Notes under the pieces: model-generated
Database searches by the model: none
The model's input: only the letters and a program-made list of their open reading frames with translations
What the model was told of the DNA's origin: nothing
Position numbers and translations under genes: made by a program
DNA from: Streptomyces cacaoi
Lineage (GTDB): Bacteria > Actinomycetota > Actinomycetes > Streptomycetales > Streptomycetaceae
NCBI RefSeq assembly: GCF_006539165.1
Contig: NZ_BJMM01000011.1
Span: 124,001-188,000, forward strand
Length of the DNA: 64,000 nucleotides
Reading direction: 5' to 3'
Part shown: positions 1 to 8,722 of the stretch, piece by piece
How the letters are laid out: each line of letters starts with the position of its first letter
How positions within the stretch are numbered: position 1 is the first letter of the stretch

Positions 1-1010
1 TACGGGGCCGTCTTGGAGCCGACGACGATGCTCAGCGAGTGCGGGATCATCGCGAGACCCGCCTGGAGCGGGGTGTAGCCGAGGACGTTCTGGGTGTGCA
101 GCGACAGGAAGTACCACATCGAGAACATCGCCAGGCCGTTGACGAAGATCGCGGTGTTCGCCGAGGAGACGGCCCTCCGCCGGAACAGCCGCAGCGGGAC
201 GAGGGGTTCACGCGTGCGGGCCTCGACCGCCACGAACAGCGCGAGCAGCACCAGGCCCCCGGCCAGCGGACCCAGCGCGTCCGCCGCCGTCCAGCCCGCC
301 GTGTCGGTGCGCACGATGCCGAAGGCCACCGCCACCAGGCCCAGCGTCACCAGCAGCGCCCCGGGCGCGTCCAGCCGCCGGGCCGTCCGCTCGCGGCGCT
401 CGGTCAGCCACAGCGCCGCGGCCAGCAGGACGACGGCGCCGACCGGCACATTGATCAGCAGCACCCAGCGCCAGGAGAACGCGTCGGTGAGCACCCCGCC
501 GACCAGGCCGCCGGCCGCCCCTCCCCCGGCACCGACCGCGGACCAGGTCGCCACGGCCCGGGTGCGTGCCGGGCCCGCGGGCACGGAGGTCGTCAGCAGC
601 GTCAGGGTCGCCGGCGCGAGGACGGCGGCGCCGGTGCCCTGGACACCGCGGGCCGCCAGCAGCTGCCAGGGCTCCTGGGCCAGGCCCCCGGCCAGGCTGG
701 CGGCGGTGAACAGGGCCAGCCCGGCGAGGAACACCCGCTTGCGCCCGAACAGGTCCGCCGCCCGGCCGCCGAGCAGCATCAGCCCGGCGAAGGTGAGCGT
801 GTAGGCGTTCACCACCCACTGGAGCCCGGTGGCGCCGAGCCCCAGATCCGCGCGCATGGACGGCAGCGCGACATTCACCACGGAGACGTCCAGGACGACG
901 AGGAACTGGCCGGCGCACGCCGCCAGAACCACCGCCCACAGCCGGGCGGAGGGTATGCCGTCGCTCGTCGAGGTCCCGCTCCCGGGCACGGTTTGGGTCA
1001 TGACTGTCAT
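1..1010 (-). CDS. MFS drug-efflux transporter, DHA2/EmrB-QacA type (C-terminus cut by window edge)
   Basis: The minus-strand frame is open from the start codon at 1010 to the window edge, so the C-terminal part is missing. It encodes an inner-membrane proton-driven exporter of the 14-TM DHA2 class. The first helix reads AACAGQFLVVLDVSVVNVALP, followed by the QWVVNAYTLTFAGLMLLGGRAADLFGRK motif-A region and a WRWVLLINVP stretch typical of this family. A second ATG at 1001 is also possible. It is divergent from the methyltransferase at 1301. The substrate cannot be inferred; small cationic drugs or a secondary metabolite are the usual guesses for the family. Confidence 0.88.
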   Translation of the reverse strand, partial: MTVMTQTVPGSGTSTSDGIPSARLWAVVLAACAGQFLVVLDVSVVNVALPSMRADLGLGATGLQWVVNAYTLTFAGLMLLGGRAADLFGRKRVFLAGLALFTAASLAGGLAQEPWQLLAARGVQGTGAAVLAPATLTLLTTSVPAGPARTRAVATWSAVGAGGGAAGGLVGGVLTDAFSWRWVLLINVPVGAVVLLAAALWLTERRERTARRLDAPGALLVTLGLVAVAFGIVRTDTAGWTAADALGPLAGGLVLLALFVAVEARTREPLVPLRLFRRRAVSSANTAIFVNGLAMFSMWYFLSLHTQNVLGYTPLQAGLAMIPHSLSIVVGSKTAP

Positions 1011-1149
1011 GTTCGCACCTGGCCGGGCAGCGCTCCGCCGCATTTCGGCCGGGCCGGTGACCCGGCCGGTGGCCCCGGCCGGGGAACCCACCACCGGCCA
1101 CCCGGCGGCCGGGCCCGCCCGGGCATGGGGCAGCATGGGCCGCCCACGC

Positions 1150-1285
1150 GGCGGCCGGTCCGGGCTCCTGGGGTCCCGGGTTCCGGGTCCCGGGCTTCCG
1201 GCCCACCGGTCCCGCCGGGCCACCGGCACCACCGGGCCACCGGCCCCGCCGGGCCATCGGCACCACCCGGCACCACCGACAGCAG
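1150..1285. repeat. Degenerate GC-rich tandem repeats in the 1011-1300 intergenic gap
   Basis: Between the divergent transporter and methyltransferase genes the DNA is built of short imperfect repeats, first of the type gggttccgggtcccggg, then of the type gggccaccggcaccacc. No gene-like coding is visible. Only the Shine-Dalgarno of the next gene (GGAGGA near 1285) looks functional. Confidence 0.5.
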
Positions 1286-1300
1286 GAGGACGAGGAAACG

Positions 1301-1966
1301 ATGAGCGCAGCCGTCCGGGCCGGAGAGCCGGTGGAGCGCCCCGCGCCCTCCGCCCGTACCCGTGCCGCCTTCGAGGCCGCCAAGGGGTTCATGCCGCTGG
1401 ACGAGGGCCTGGCGCTGTACGCGGCGGCGGCCGAAGCCGCCCTGCTGGGGCTGCCGTTGCTGGAGATCGGCACCTACTGCGGCCGCTCCACGCTGCTGCT
1501 GGCCGACGCGGCCCGGGCGGCGGGCGTGACGGTCGTCACCGTCGACCACCACCGTGGCAGCGAGGAGCAGCAGCCCGGCTGGGAGTACCACGATCCGGAG
1601 CTGGTCGATCCGCGGGTGGGCCGGATGGACACGCTGCCCGCCTTCCGGCGCACCCTGCACGCGGCCGGCCTGGAGGAGCACGTCGTGGCCCTCGTGGGCC
1701 GCTCGCCGCAGATCGCGGCGCTGTGGGGAACGCCGCTGGGCCTCGTCTTCGTCGACGGCGGGCACACCGAGGAGCACGCCACGGCGGACTACGAGGGCTG
1801 GACCCCGCACCTGGCGCCGGGCGGGCTGCTCGCCATCCACGACGTCTTCCCGGACCCGGCGGACGGCGGCCAGGCCCCGCACCACATCCACGAACGCGCG
1901 CTCGCCTCGGGCGCGTTCACGCCCCTGCCGGCCACCGGTTCGCTGCGGCTGCTGCGCCGCCGCTGA
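1301..1966 (+). CDS. Class I SAM-dependent methyltransferase (Methyltransf_24 type)
   Basis: This is a 221-residue soluble protein with the Rossmann SAM-binding motif LLEIGTYCGRSTLLLA near residues 51-66. An acidic strand VVTVDHHRG follows, then FVDGGHTEEHATADYEGW with LAPGGLLAIHDVFPD. These are the pattern of the small O-methyltransferase-like Methyltransf_24 family, including the HxxxH-like metal or substrate residues after the glycine. The ATG has a good Shine-Dalgarno (GGAGGACGAGG). The substrate is unknown. The neighbouring amidase starts 79 bp downstream, probably with its own promoter. Confidence 0.88.
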   Translation: MSAAVRAGEPVERPAPSARTRAAFEAAKGFMPLDEGLALYAAAAEAALLGLPLLEIGTYCGRSTLLLADAARAAGVTVVTVDHHRGSEEQQPGWEYHDPELVDPRVGRMDTLPAFRRTLHAAGLEEHVVALVGRSPQIAALWGTPLGLVFVDGGHTEEHATADYEGWTPHLAPGGLLAIHDVFPDPADGGQAPHHIHERALASGAFTPLPATGSLRLLRRR

Positions 1967-2031
1967 GCCCCGCGCCCGGCCGCCCGTGCGGGGCCCGACC
2001 GGCCCGTTCGGGCGCCGCCGCACACAGGCCC

Positions 2032-2037
2032 TAGCAT
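2032..2037 (+). promoter_or_regulatory. -10 box of a likely leaderless promoter for the amidase
   Basis: TAGCAT ends 8 nt before the GTG at 2046 and no Shine-Dalgarno lies in between. That is the geometry of a leaderless Streptomyces transcript. No convincing -35 is visible. Confidence 0.45.
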
Positions 2038-2045
2038 CGACGCCC

Positions 2046-2978
2046 GTGTCGAACGCAACCTTCCCAGGACGCCGGGGCCGCATCGCCCTCCTCGTGGCGG
2101 CGGTCGTCGCCCTGCTCTGCCTGGCGGCGGGGCTGCTGTGGTACGCCACGGCCCGCGCCGACGGCCACGACGGCCACGACGGCAAGAGCGCCGCCCGGAG
2201 CGGCAAGGGCGTCGAGGACGGCAAGGGCTTCGACGGGGCGACGGGCTCGCCGCGGGAAAAGGAGAAGGACGCACAGCTTCCGCTCAAGGGGCGGACGGTC
2301 CTGGTCGATCCGGGACACAATCCACACAATCGCGACCACCCCGCTCGCATTTCCCGGCTCGTGGACATCGGCACCGGAAAGAAGGAATGCGACACGACGG
2401 GCACCGCCACCAATTCCGGTTACGCCGAGGCGGAGTTCACCCTGGATCTCGCCCGCAGGGTGCGCACGGCTCTCGAAGAACGCGGCGCGACGGTGAAGTT
2501 CACCCACAACGGCAACACCCCGTACGGGCCGTGTGTGGACGAGCGCGCGGAAAGCGGAAACCGGGCCGGTGCCGATGCCGCCATTTCACTGCACGCGGAC
2601 GGCGCACCGGAAGGCAGCCGCGGTTTCCATGTGATTCTTCCCGCCCCGGTGCACCGGGGCGCGGCCGACACCCGGAAGATCGCCGCGCCCTCCCGCCGCC
2701 TCGGCACCGCGGTGCGTGACACGTTCCGCGAGGCGACGGGGGAGCCACCGGCCGACTACCTCGGCGACGGGGAGGGCCTGGACACCCGGGGCGATCTGGG
2801 AGGTCTCAATCTCAGCACCGTCCCCAAAGTCTTCCTCGAATGCGGCAACATGCGGGATGCGCAGGACGCCGAGCGGCTCACCTCAGCGCGGTGGCGGGCA
2901 AAAGCCGCGGACGGGGTGGCCGAGGGCATCACGGATTTCCTCACCGAGAAGTCCTCGGCACGCAGCGGCGGGCAGTGA
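2046..2978 (+). CDS. N-acetylmuramoyl-L-alanine amidase (Amidase_3 family), membrane-anchored or secreted
   Basis: A zinc-dependent peptidoglycan hydrolase of 310 residues that cuts the bond between MurNAc and L-Ala. After a short basic N-terminus comes one hydrophobic segment (IALLVAAVVALLCLAAGLLW), acting as a signal anchor, then a charged linker. The catalytic domain begins at LVDPGHNP, which supplies the first zinc His. Then come the zinc Glu in YAEAEFT, the second His in ISLHADG and the catalytic Glu in FLECGNM. All key residues are present. The GTG start is supported by the -10 box 8 nt upstream; the longer open frame upstream overlaps the methyltransferase and is discarded. Confidence 0.9.
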   Translation: MSNATFPGRRGRIALLVAAVVALLCLAAGLLWYATARADGHDGHDGKSAARSGKGVEDGKGFDGATGSPREKEKDAQLPLKGRTVLVDPGHNPHNRDHPARISRLVDIGTGKKECDTTGTATNSGYAEAEFTLDLARRVRTALEERGATVKFTHNGNTPYGPCVDERAESGNRAGADAAISLHADGAPEGSRGFHVILPAPVHRGAADTRKIAAPSRRLGTAVRDTFREATGEPPADYLGDGEGLDTRGDLGGLNLSTVPKVFLECGNMRDAQDAERLTSARWRAKAADGVAEGITDFLTEKSSARSGGQ

Positions 2979-3182
2979 CTCCCACCCGGGATTCCGGTTC
3001 GGACGGTGTGCCCCGCGACCGCGGCGACCGCGCACACCGGCCGGGCCGTGCCACGGAATCGGGACACCCTCGCTACTCAACCGGGAAGCGAACCCCCGGG
3101 AGTGCCCCGTAGTGTCATCCGTACGATGGGGTGCTCACCCCCGGCAGAACAGATCAATGACGAGACCTCTTAAGGACCCCAC

Positions 3183-4046
3183 GTGAACATCCGCTCGCTC
3201 ACCCGAGGCGACGGCGTGGCGATCGCGGGAGCCGTACTGCTCCTGATCGCCTCCTTCCTGCCGTTCTTCCAGGTCGAAAGCGATTGCACGGGCGACAGTT
3301 GCAGCTTCAACAGCTGGACTCGTGCGCTCTTCCCGACCCTGTTCGTCGTGCACCTTCTCGCCCTGGCGGTCGTCGCCCTGCTCCTCGTGTCCCGCTCGAT
3401 GCCGGGGGACCGCAAGCTGATCGGTCTCTCCTACAGCCAGTGGGGCACCGCCCTGGCCGCCGTCGTCGGCTGGGCCACCATCTGGAGCATGGTCTCGCAG
3501 CTCATGCCGCCGCTGGGTGAAGGCGTCGACGCCAACGACAAGATCGAGTTCGGGATCGGTGCCTGGCTCACGCTGATCGGCGGCCTGGCCGTCGCGTTCG
3601 GTGGCATGTTCGGCTCCGCTGTGCCCGCGCTGAAGGCCGCGCTGCTGCCCGCGGGGGGCGGCCAGCCCGGCCCGTACGGCGCACAGCCGCAGCCCGGTTA
3701 CGGCTACCCGGGCGGCCCGCAGCAGGGCCAGCCCGGTCCCTACGGCGCACAGCCGCAGGGCGGCTACGGCTACCCCGGCGGCCCGCAGCAGGGCCAGCCG
3801 CAGCCCGGGCAGCAGCAGCCCGGCCCGGCGGCCGGCGCCCCGGACCCGAACTTCCAGCCGTTCTGGTTCGCCGTCCCGGTGGCCCGTCCGCTGTTCGCGG
3901 AGGACGGTTCCCCGCAGCCGGTGGCCGAACTGGCGCCCGGCACCTGGTACCTGGCGGTGGAGCAGCGCGGTCAGGCGCTGATCGCCCAGACGCAGGACGG
4001 GCGGCGCGGCGTCCTCCAGGACACCTCGAACATCCAGCGCGGCTGA
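3183..4046 (+). CDS. Membrane protein with Gly/Pro/Gln/Tyr-rich tail (DUF5336-like)
   Basis: A 287-residue protein with four predicted membrane segments in the first 155 residues (GVAIAGAVLLLIASFLPFF, a helix around LFVVHLLALAVVALLLV, WGTALAAVVGWATIW, and WLTLIGGLAVAFGGMFG). A cytoplasmic tail follows with two copies of a 22-residue PYGAQPQ-GYGYPGGPQQGQ repeat. The last 70 residues (FWFAVPVARPLFAEDGS through GVLQDTSNIQRG) look like a small folded domain. It resembles actinobacterial DUF5336 proteins of unknown function. The ATG is 2 nt after an AAGGACC stretch. It is a single-gene unit closed by a terminator at 4065-4096. Confidence 0.85.
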   Translation: MNIRSLTRGDGVAIAGAVLLLIASFLPFFQVESDCTGDSCSFNSWTRALFPTLFVVHLLALAVVALLLVSRSMPGDRKLIGLSYSQWGTALAAVVGWATIWSMVSQLMPPLGEGVDANDKIEFGIGAWLTLIGGLAVAFGGMFGSAVPALKAALLPAGGGQPGPYGAQPQPGYGYPGGPQQGQPGPYGAQPQGGYGYPGGPQQGQPQPGQQQPGPAAGAPDPNFQPFWFAVPVARPLFAEDGSPQPVAELAPGTWYLAVEQRGQALIAQTQDGRRGVLQDTSNIQRG

Positions 4047-4064
4047 GCGTCCCGCAGCCGCACC

Positions 4065-4096
4065 ACGGCCCCTCGCCCTTCCGGGCGGGGGGCCGT
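4065..4096 (+). terminator. Rho-independent-type hairpin after the DUF5336-like gene
   Basis: A 14-bp stem (left arm acggcccctcgccc, one wobble pair) with a four-base loop lies 18 nt after the stop codon. It also covers a TTG at 4096, which argues against using that TTG as the start of the next gene. Confidence 0.7.
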
Positions 4097-4176
4097 TGCC
4101 GTACGCTGCACGCCGCGGAACTGACGGCGCGTCACCTCATGGGCGGGCGCGCCGTACGGCGGCGGAAGGGGGCACG

Positions 4177-5187
4177 GTGCGGCTCGGTCTGGCACTCGGC
4201 TACTGGGGGCGCGGGCCCGATCCGCGCCATCTCGAACTCGCCCGGCTCGCCGAGGAGTTGGGCTACTCCTCGGTGTGGACCTCGGAATCCTGGGGCTCCG
4301 ACGCGTTCACCGCCCTCACCTGGATCGCCGCCCACACCTCCCGCATCCGGCTGGGCACCGCCGTGGCGCAGATGGCCGCCCGCACCCCGACGGCCACCGC
4401 CATGCACGCCCTCACCCTGGACCATCTGACCGGCGGGCGGCTGCTCCTCGGGCTCGGTCTGTCCGGCCCCCAGGTCGTCGAGGGCTGGTACGGCCGCCCC
4501 TTCCCCGCCTCCCCGCTGACCGCGACCCGCGAATACGTCGACGTCGTCCGCCAGGTGCTGCGCCGCGAGGCCCCCGTCACGCTGGACGGCCACTTCCACC
4601 CGCTCCCCTACCCGGGGTCCGACGGCACCGGCATGGGCAAGCCCCTCAAGCCGATCACCCATCCGCTCCGCGCCGACGTGCCCGTCCTGCTGGGCGCCGA
4701 GGGGCCCCGCAACATCGCGCAGACCGTGCGGATCGCCGACGGGTGGCTGCCGCTGTACTTCTCACCGGAGCGCGCCGGCATGTACGCCGGGACGCTGGCC
4801 GAGGCGCGGCCCGGGTTCCTCGTCGCCCCGCTGGTGCAGGCCCGGCTGTGCGACGACGTCGCCGAGGGGCTGCTGCCCGTCAAGGCGATGCTCGGCTTCT
4901 ACGTCGGCGGGATGGGGCACGCGCGGCGGAACTTCCACGCCGAGCTGATGGCGCGCATGGGATACGGGGAAGCGGCCGCGCAGGTACGGGAGTTGTTCGC
5001 CGCGGGGCGGCGGGAGGAGGCGGTGCGGGCCGTGCCGGACGCCTTCGCGGACGAGATCTCGCTGGTGGGGCCCCGGGCGAGGCTGGCCGAGCGGCTGGCG
5101 CTGTGGCGCGCCGGGCCCGTGACCGATCTGCTCGTCACCGCCGCCGATCCCGCGACCCTGCGCGCCCTCGCCGACCTCAACAGCTGA
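4177..5187 (+). CDS. LLM-class F420-dependent oxidoreductase
   Basis: A 336-residue TIM-barrel luciferase-like monooxygenase-fold enzyme that would use coenzyme F420. Family signatures are LALGYWGRGPDPRHLELARLAEELG at the N-terminus, SVWTSESWGSDAFT, TSRIRLGTAVAQMAARTP and the HLTGGRLLLGLGLSGPQVVEGWYGRPF strand-turn. LLGAEGPRNIAQTVRIADGWLP follows near residue 170. The GTG at 4177 is preceded by GGAAGGGGG; upstream in-frame TTG codons fall in the terminator. The substrate is unknown. It is convergent with the toroid gene at 5295. Confidence 0.9.
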   Translation: MRLGLALGYWGRGPDPRHLELARLAEELGYSSVWTSESWGSDAFTALTWIAAHTSRIRLGTAVAQMAARTPTATAMHALTLDHLTGGRLLLGLGLSGPQVVEGWYGRPFPASPLTATREYVDVVRQVLRREAPVTLDGHFHPLPYPGSDGTGMGKPLKPITHPLRADVPVLLGAEGPRNIAQTVRIADGWLPLYFSPERAGMYAGTLAEARPGFLVAPLVQARLCDDVAEGLLPVKAMLGFYVGGMGHARRNFHAELMARMGYGEAAAQVRELFAAGRREEAVRAVPDAFADEISLVGPRARLAERLALWRAGPVTDLLVTAADPATLRALADLNS

Positions 5188-5230
5188 GGTCGGCCCCTGC
5201 CGCTCCGCGGCTGTTGTGCTCCTGCTCTTC

Positions 5231-5260
5231 CGGGCCTGGGCGGGCCCGGCTCCCGGCCCG
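5231..5260. terminator. Possible hairpin between convergent genes
   Basis: cgggcctggg pairs with cccggcccg with one bulged base, lying between the convergent stop codons at 5187 and 5295. It is weak compared with the other terminators in this window. Confidence 0.35.
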
Positions 5261-5294
5261 GGCGGGATTCCCGTGAGGTTCCCGTGGCGGCCGG

Positions 5295-6365
5295 TCAGGG
5301 GCAGCAGTCCGGGGCGAGGCCCTGCGGGAGTGCCGCGGTGCCGAAGACCTGGACGGTGGCCTCGTCGCCGCCCAGCGCGGCGACGGCGAGCAGCAGGGAA
5401 CCGGCGGTCCAGGCGGTCCGCTCCCGGGGCCAGACCGCGTCGTCCTCGAAGACGTAGCCGGTCCAGTACATGCCGTCCTCGGCCCGCAGATGCTGGATCC
5501 ACTTGAGGATGTCGAGCGCCCGGTCCGACTCCCCCACGGCCCACAGCGCGAGGGCGAGTTCGGCGCTCTCCCCGCCGGTGACCCACGGATTGGGGTGCAC
5601 GCACCGCACACCGAGCCCGGGGACGACGAACCGCTCCCAGTGCGCCGCGATGCGTTCCTCGGCCGCGGCGCCGCGTACCGCCCCGCCCAGCACGGGGTAG
5701 TACCAGTCCATCGAGTAGCGGCTCTTGTCGAGGAACCGTTCGGGATGGCTGCGTATCGCGTGGCCGAGGAGACCGGCGGACAACTCCCAGTCGGGCTGGG
5801 GCTCTTCGCGGTGCTCGGCGACGGCCAAGGCGCAGCGCAGCGCGTGGTGGACGGAGGAGGAGCCGGTCAGCAGCGCGTCGGTGACGGGCGTCCCGTCGGC
5901 CTCGCGCTTCCAGCCGATCTGCCCGCCGGGCTGCTGGAGCCGCAGGACGAACTCGACGGCGGCGACGACGGTGGGCCACAGCCGGTCGAGGAAGGCGTCG
6001 TCCCCGGTGGACAGGTAGTGGTGCCACACGCCGGCGGCGATGTAGGCGCAGAAGTTGGTCTCGCGTGCGGTGTCGGTGGGCGCGGTGGCGTCGCCGTCGG
6101 CGTAGGCGGCGTACCAGGAGCCGTCGGGCAGTTGGTGGCGGGCCAGCCACGCGTAGGCGGCCTCGGCGCGGGCGTGTTCGCCGGCGGCGTCGAGGGCCAT
6201 GGCGGCCTCGACGTGGTCCCAGGGGTCGAGATGGTGGCCGCGGAACCAGGGGATGGCACCGTCGGAGCGCTGGACGGCGGCGATACCGGCGACGGTGGCG
6301 GCGGCCTGCTCGGCGGTGAGCACGCCGGGCAGGGTGAGCCGTTCGGTGCGCCCGGGGCTCGTCAC
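5295..6365 (-). CDS. Alpha/alpha-toroid protein (prenyltransferase/squalene-cyclase-like or six-hairpin glycosidase-like), last gene of a KstR-box operon
   Basis: A 356-residue soluble protein with no signal peptide. It contains repeated helical-hairpin signatures (DGAIPWFRGHHLDPWDHVEAAMAL, HQLPDGSWYAAY, ETNFCAYIAAGVWHHYLSTGD, SMDWYYPVLGG, GGESAELALALWAVG), as in toroidal terpene-cyclase-like or six-hairpin glycoside hydrolase folds. The DxDD motif of squalene-hopene cyclases is not seen, so a carbohydrate-processing role fits at least as well beside a glycosyltransferase. The GTG start overlaps the methyltransferase stop by 4 bp (GTGA, 6362-6365), so translation is coupled. Confidence 0.8.
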   Translation of the reverse strand: MTSPGRTERLTLPGVLTAEQAAATVAGIAAVQRSDGAIPWFRGHHLDPWDHVEAAMALDAAGEHARAEAAYAWLARHQLPDGSWYAAYADGDATAPTDTARETNFCAYIAAGVWHHYLSTGDDAFLDRLWPTVVAAVEFVLRLQQPGGQIGWKREADGTPVTDALLTGSSSVHHALRCALAVAEHREEPQPDWELSAGLLGHAIRSHPERFLDKSRYSMDWYYPVLGGAVRGAAAEERIAAHWERFVVPGLGVRCVHPNPWVTGGESAELALALWAVGESDRALDILKWIQHLRAEDGMYWTGYVFEDDAVWPRERTAWTAGSLLLAVAALGGDEATVQVFGTAALPQGLAPDCCP

Positions 6366-7120
6366 GAGTCCGCCGGGGTCGTCGCCTCGGCCGCCGCGGC
6401 GCGGGGCAGATGGGGTTTGGTGGCGTAGGCGACGAAGCTCTTGCCGATCAGCGGGTCGAGCGCGCGCTCGGCGAGCCGGGTGGCCAGCGGGCGCTTCATG
6501 ATGTCCCAGACGAGCAGCTTGTGGTAGGCGCGCACGGGCAGCGCCTTGTCGTTGTCCACGCCGAACGCGCACTTGAGCCACCAGTACGGGGAGTGGAGCC
6601 CGTGCGCGTGGTGGCTGCCGTAGGGGCGCAGGCCCGCTTCGCGTATCCGGGCGAGGAGTTCGGTGGCGCGGTAGATGCGGATGTGGCCGCCCTCGACCTC
6701 GTGGTAGGCGTCGCTCAGCGCCCAGCAGACCTTCTCGGGGCCGTAGCGGGGCACGGTCACCGCGATCCGGCCGCCCGGCTTGAGGACGCGCACCATCTCG
6801 GCGAGGACGCCCTTGTCGTCGTGGATGTGCTCCATGACCTCGGAGATGATGACGACGTCGAAGCTCTCGTCGGGGAACGGCAGCGCCAGCGCGTCGCCCT
6901 CCATGGCGGTGGCGGTGGCACCGGCGGGCGCCTCGCCCTCCTCGGCCATCGCGGCGAACCAGGTGGCGACCTCGCGGATCTCCTCGGCGTTCCGGTCCAG
7001 CGCGACGACCCGCGCTCCCCGCCGGTAACACTCGAAGGCGTGACGTCCGGCCCCGCATCCCAGATCGAGGACGCGGTCGCCCGGGGCGAGCGGGAAGCGG
7101 GTGAAGTCGACGGTCAGCAC
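6362..7120 (-). CDS. Class I SAM-dependent methyltransferase
   Basis: 252 residues with the full Methyltransf_11 set. These are motif I VLDLGCGAGRHAFECYRRG, an acidic residue after VVALDRN, the DALALPFPDESFDVVIISEVMEHIHDD region and VLKPGGRIAVTVP. The C-terminal half (YWWLKCAFGVDNDKALPVRAYHKLLVWDIMKRP) probably shapes the substrate site. The start is GTG with GGAAGG upstream. It is the middle gene of the glycosyltransferase, methyltransferase and toroid operon, 124 bp after the first gene. The substrate is unknown; a glycosylated lipid or polyketide is a reasonable guess. Confidence 0.88.
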   Translation of the reverse strand: MLTVDFTRFPLAPGDRVLDLGCGAGRHAFECYRRGARVVALDRNAEEIREVATWFAAMAEEGEAPAGATATAMEGDALALPFPDESFDVVIISEVMEHIHDDKGVLAEMVRVLKPGGRIAVTVPRYGPEKVCWALSDAYHEVEGGHIRIYRATELLARIREAGLRPYGSHHAHGLHSPYWWLKCAFGVDNDKALPVRAYHKLLVWDIMKRPLATRLAERALDPLIGKSFVAYATKPHLPRAAAAEATTPADS

Positions 7121-7244
7121 AGGCGGTCAGCCTTCCGGAAAACGAACGGGGCGGGCTACGGGGGAGGGAATCGGCGGGGACTCGGCGGGTGCGTCGGGAT
7201 TCTTCGGGGTTCGGCGGGGCCTACGGCGGCAGTTGGGGGGGCGG

Positions 7245-8654
7245 TTACCGGCCGTCGGCGGCGGTGACCGTCTCGCCGGGCGGACGCAGCGGCGCCACCG
7301 GCGCGGACGCGCGCACGGAGGGCGCGGCGGGCGTGACGGGCCGCCCCGGGCGCTGTGCGCCCATCGCGGCGCGGTACTGCTCGACGGTGCCGACCGCGGC
7401 CCGCTCCCACGTGAAGTGCCGCAGCACGCGCTCGCGTCCGGCGGCGCCGAGCCGGGTGCGCAGTGCGGCATCCCCCAGCAGCCGCAGCAGGCCGGTGGCG
7501 AGCGCGCCGGAGTCACCGGGCCGCACCGCCAGACAGGTCTCGCCGTCGCGGCCCGCCACCTCGGGGATCGCGCCGCCGGTGGTGGCGAGCAGCGGGGTGC
7601 CGGTGGCCATGGCCTCGGCTGCGGGCAGCGAGAAGCCCTCGTACAGGGAGGGCACGCAGGCGACCTGCGCGCCGCGGACCAGGTCGGCCAGTTCGGCGTC
7701 GGTGATGCCCTTGACGAACTCGACGGCGTGGCCGAGCCCCAGCTCGCGGATGGCGTCGGCCACCGGCCCCGTGCCGGGCCGCTTGCCGACCACGACGACA
7801 TGCGCGTCGGGCCGTTCGGTGCGGACCTTGGCCAGCGCCTCGACGAGGTGGATGAGCCCCTTGAGCGGGACGTCGGCGCTGGAGGTGGTGACGATCCGTC
7901 CGGGCACCTCGGGCACGGCCGGGTCCGGGGAGAACAGCGCGGTGTCGGCGCCTATGGGCACGACGTGGATGCGTTCCCGGCGTACGCCCAGATCCTGGGC
8001 GATCTCCTCGCGGGAGGAGCCGGAGACGGTGAGGACCGAGGGCAGCCGCTGCGCGACGCGGCGCTGCATATGGGTGAACCCGTACCAGCGGCGCACGGAC
8101 AGCCGCTTGCGCCGGGTGCCGGCCGCCGCCAGCTCCAGCCGGCGGTCGACGGTGACGGGGTGGTGGACGGTGGTGACCAGCGGGGCACCCAGGGCGCGCG
8201 GGCCGCCCAGGAGCCCGTAGCCGAGCGTCTGGTTGTCGTGGACGACGTCGAACTGACCGCGGCGGGCGGCCAGATGGCGGCGGGCACGCAGGGAGAAGGT
8301 GAGCGGCTCGGGGAAGCCGCCGGTCCACATGGTGCCGACCTCCAGGAGGTCGATCCAGTCGCGCAGTTCCTCGCGGGCGGGCGTGCGGAACGGGTCGGGC
8401 TGGCGGTACAGATCGAGGCTGGGCAGCTCGGTGAGGGTGAGCCGGCCGGGGCGGGCCGAGCCGTCGGCGGGCGGCTCCACCGGGTCGAGCACCGGGTAGG
8501 GCTGGGCGCCGATGACCTCCACGCGGTGGCCGAGCCGGGCGAGTTCGCGGGAGAGGTGGCGCACGTACACGCCCTGGCCGCCGCAGAACGGGTTGCCCTT
8601 GTACGTCAACAGCGCGATGCGCAGCGGGCGGTCGGTTACGGCCTCTGCGGTCAC
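7245..8654 (-). CDS. Glycosyltransferase family 4 protein, first gene of a KstR-box operon
   Basis: A 469-residue GT-B retaining glycosyltransferase. The acceptor half contains GGQGVYVRHLSRELARLGHRVEVI and VVHDNQTLGYGLLG. The donor half contains RIVTTSSADVPLKGLIHLVEAL, VVVGKRPGTG and the nucleotide-sugar motif SLYEGFSLPAAEAMATGTPLLATTGGAIPEV. The E-x7-E is present (E in YEGF and E in PAAEA). The C-terminal 40 residues are Pro/Ala-rich. The start is GTG with GGGGG upstream. Its promoter carries a KstR operator over the -35, which is unusual company for a glycosyltransferase. Target and sugar are unknown. Confidence 0.9.
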   Translation of the reverse strand: MTAEAVTDRPLRIALLTYKGNPFCGGQGVYVRHLSRELARLGHRVEVIGAQPYPVLDPVEPPADGSARPGRLTLTELPSLDLYRQPDPFRTPAREELRDWIDLLEVGTMWTGGFPEPLTFSLRARRHLAARRGQFDVVHDNQTLGYGLLGGPRALGAPLVTTVHHPVTVDRRLELAAAGTRRKRLSVRRWYGFTHMQRRVAQRLPSVLTVSGSSREEIAQDLGVRRERIHVVPIGADTALFSPDPAVPEVPGRIVTTSSADVPLKGLIHLVEALAKVRTERPDAHVVVVGKRPGTGPVADAIRELGLGHAVEFVKGITDAELADLVRGAQVACVPSLYEGFSLPAAEAMATGTPLLATTGGAIPEVAGRDGETCLAVRPGDSGALATGLLRLLGDAALRTRLGAAGRERVLRHFTWERAAVGTVEQYRAAMGAQRPGRPVTPAAPSVRASAPVAPLRPPGETVTAADGR

Positions 8655-8686
8655 TCGCGGCCCCCTTCGTCACTGCGTCCCGCCGG

Positions 8687-8716
8687 AGCGTAGCCGCTCG
8701 CGCTAACCTAGAACAA
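8687..8716 (-). promoter_or_regulatory. Promoter of the glycosyltransferase operon
   Basis: On the minus strand, TTGTTC (8711-8716) and TACGCT (8687-8692) are separated by 18 bp, a good vegetative promoter 33 bp upstream of the GTG. The -35 lies inside the KstR-type operator, so bound repressor would block RNA polymerase. Confidence 0.6.
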
Positions 8717-8722
8717 GTTTCA
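8709..8722. promoter_or_regulatory. KstR-type operator (exact match to TnnAACnnGTTnnA)
   Basis: TAGAACAAGTTTCA matches every fixed position of the 14-bp KstR motif established in mycobacteria and rhodococci. The flanking bases extend the dyad (CCT...AGG). It sits between the glycosyltransferase operon and the divergent KstR-like gene, so it can serve repression of the operon and autoregulation. Confidence 0.75.

Noticed and set aside
4096..4176. Upstream TTG start for the F420-dependent oxidoreductase
   Set aside because: The TTG is part of the terminator hairpin and the GTG at 4177 has a strong Shine-Dalgarno and the family's normal N-terminus.
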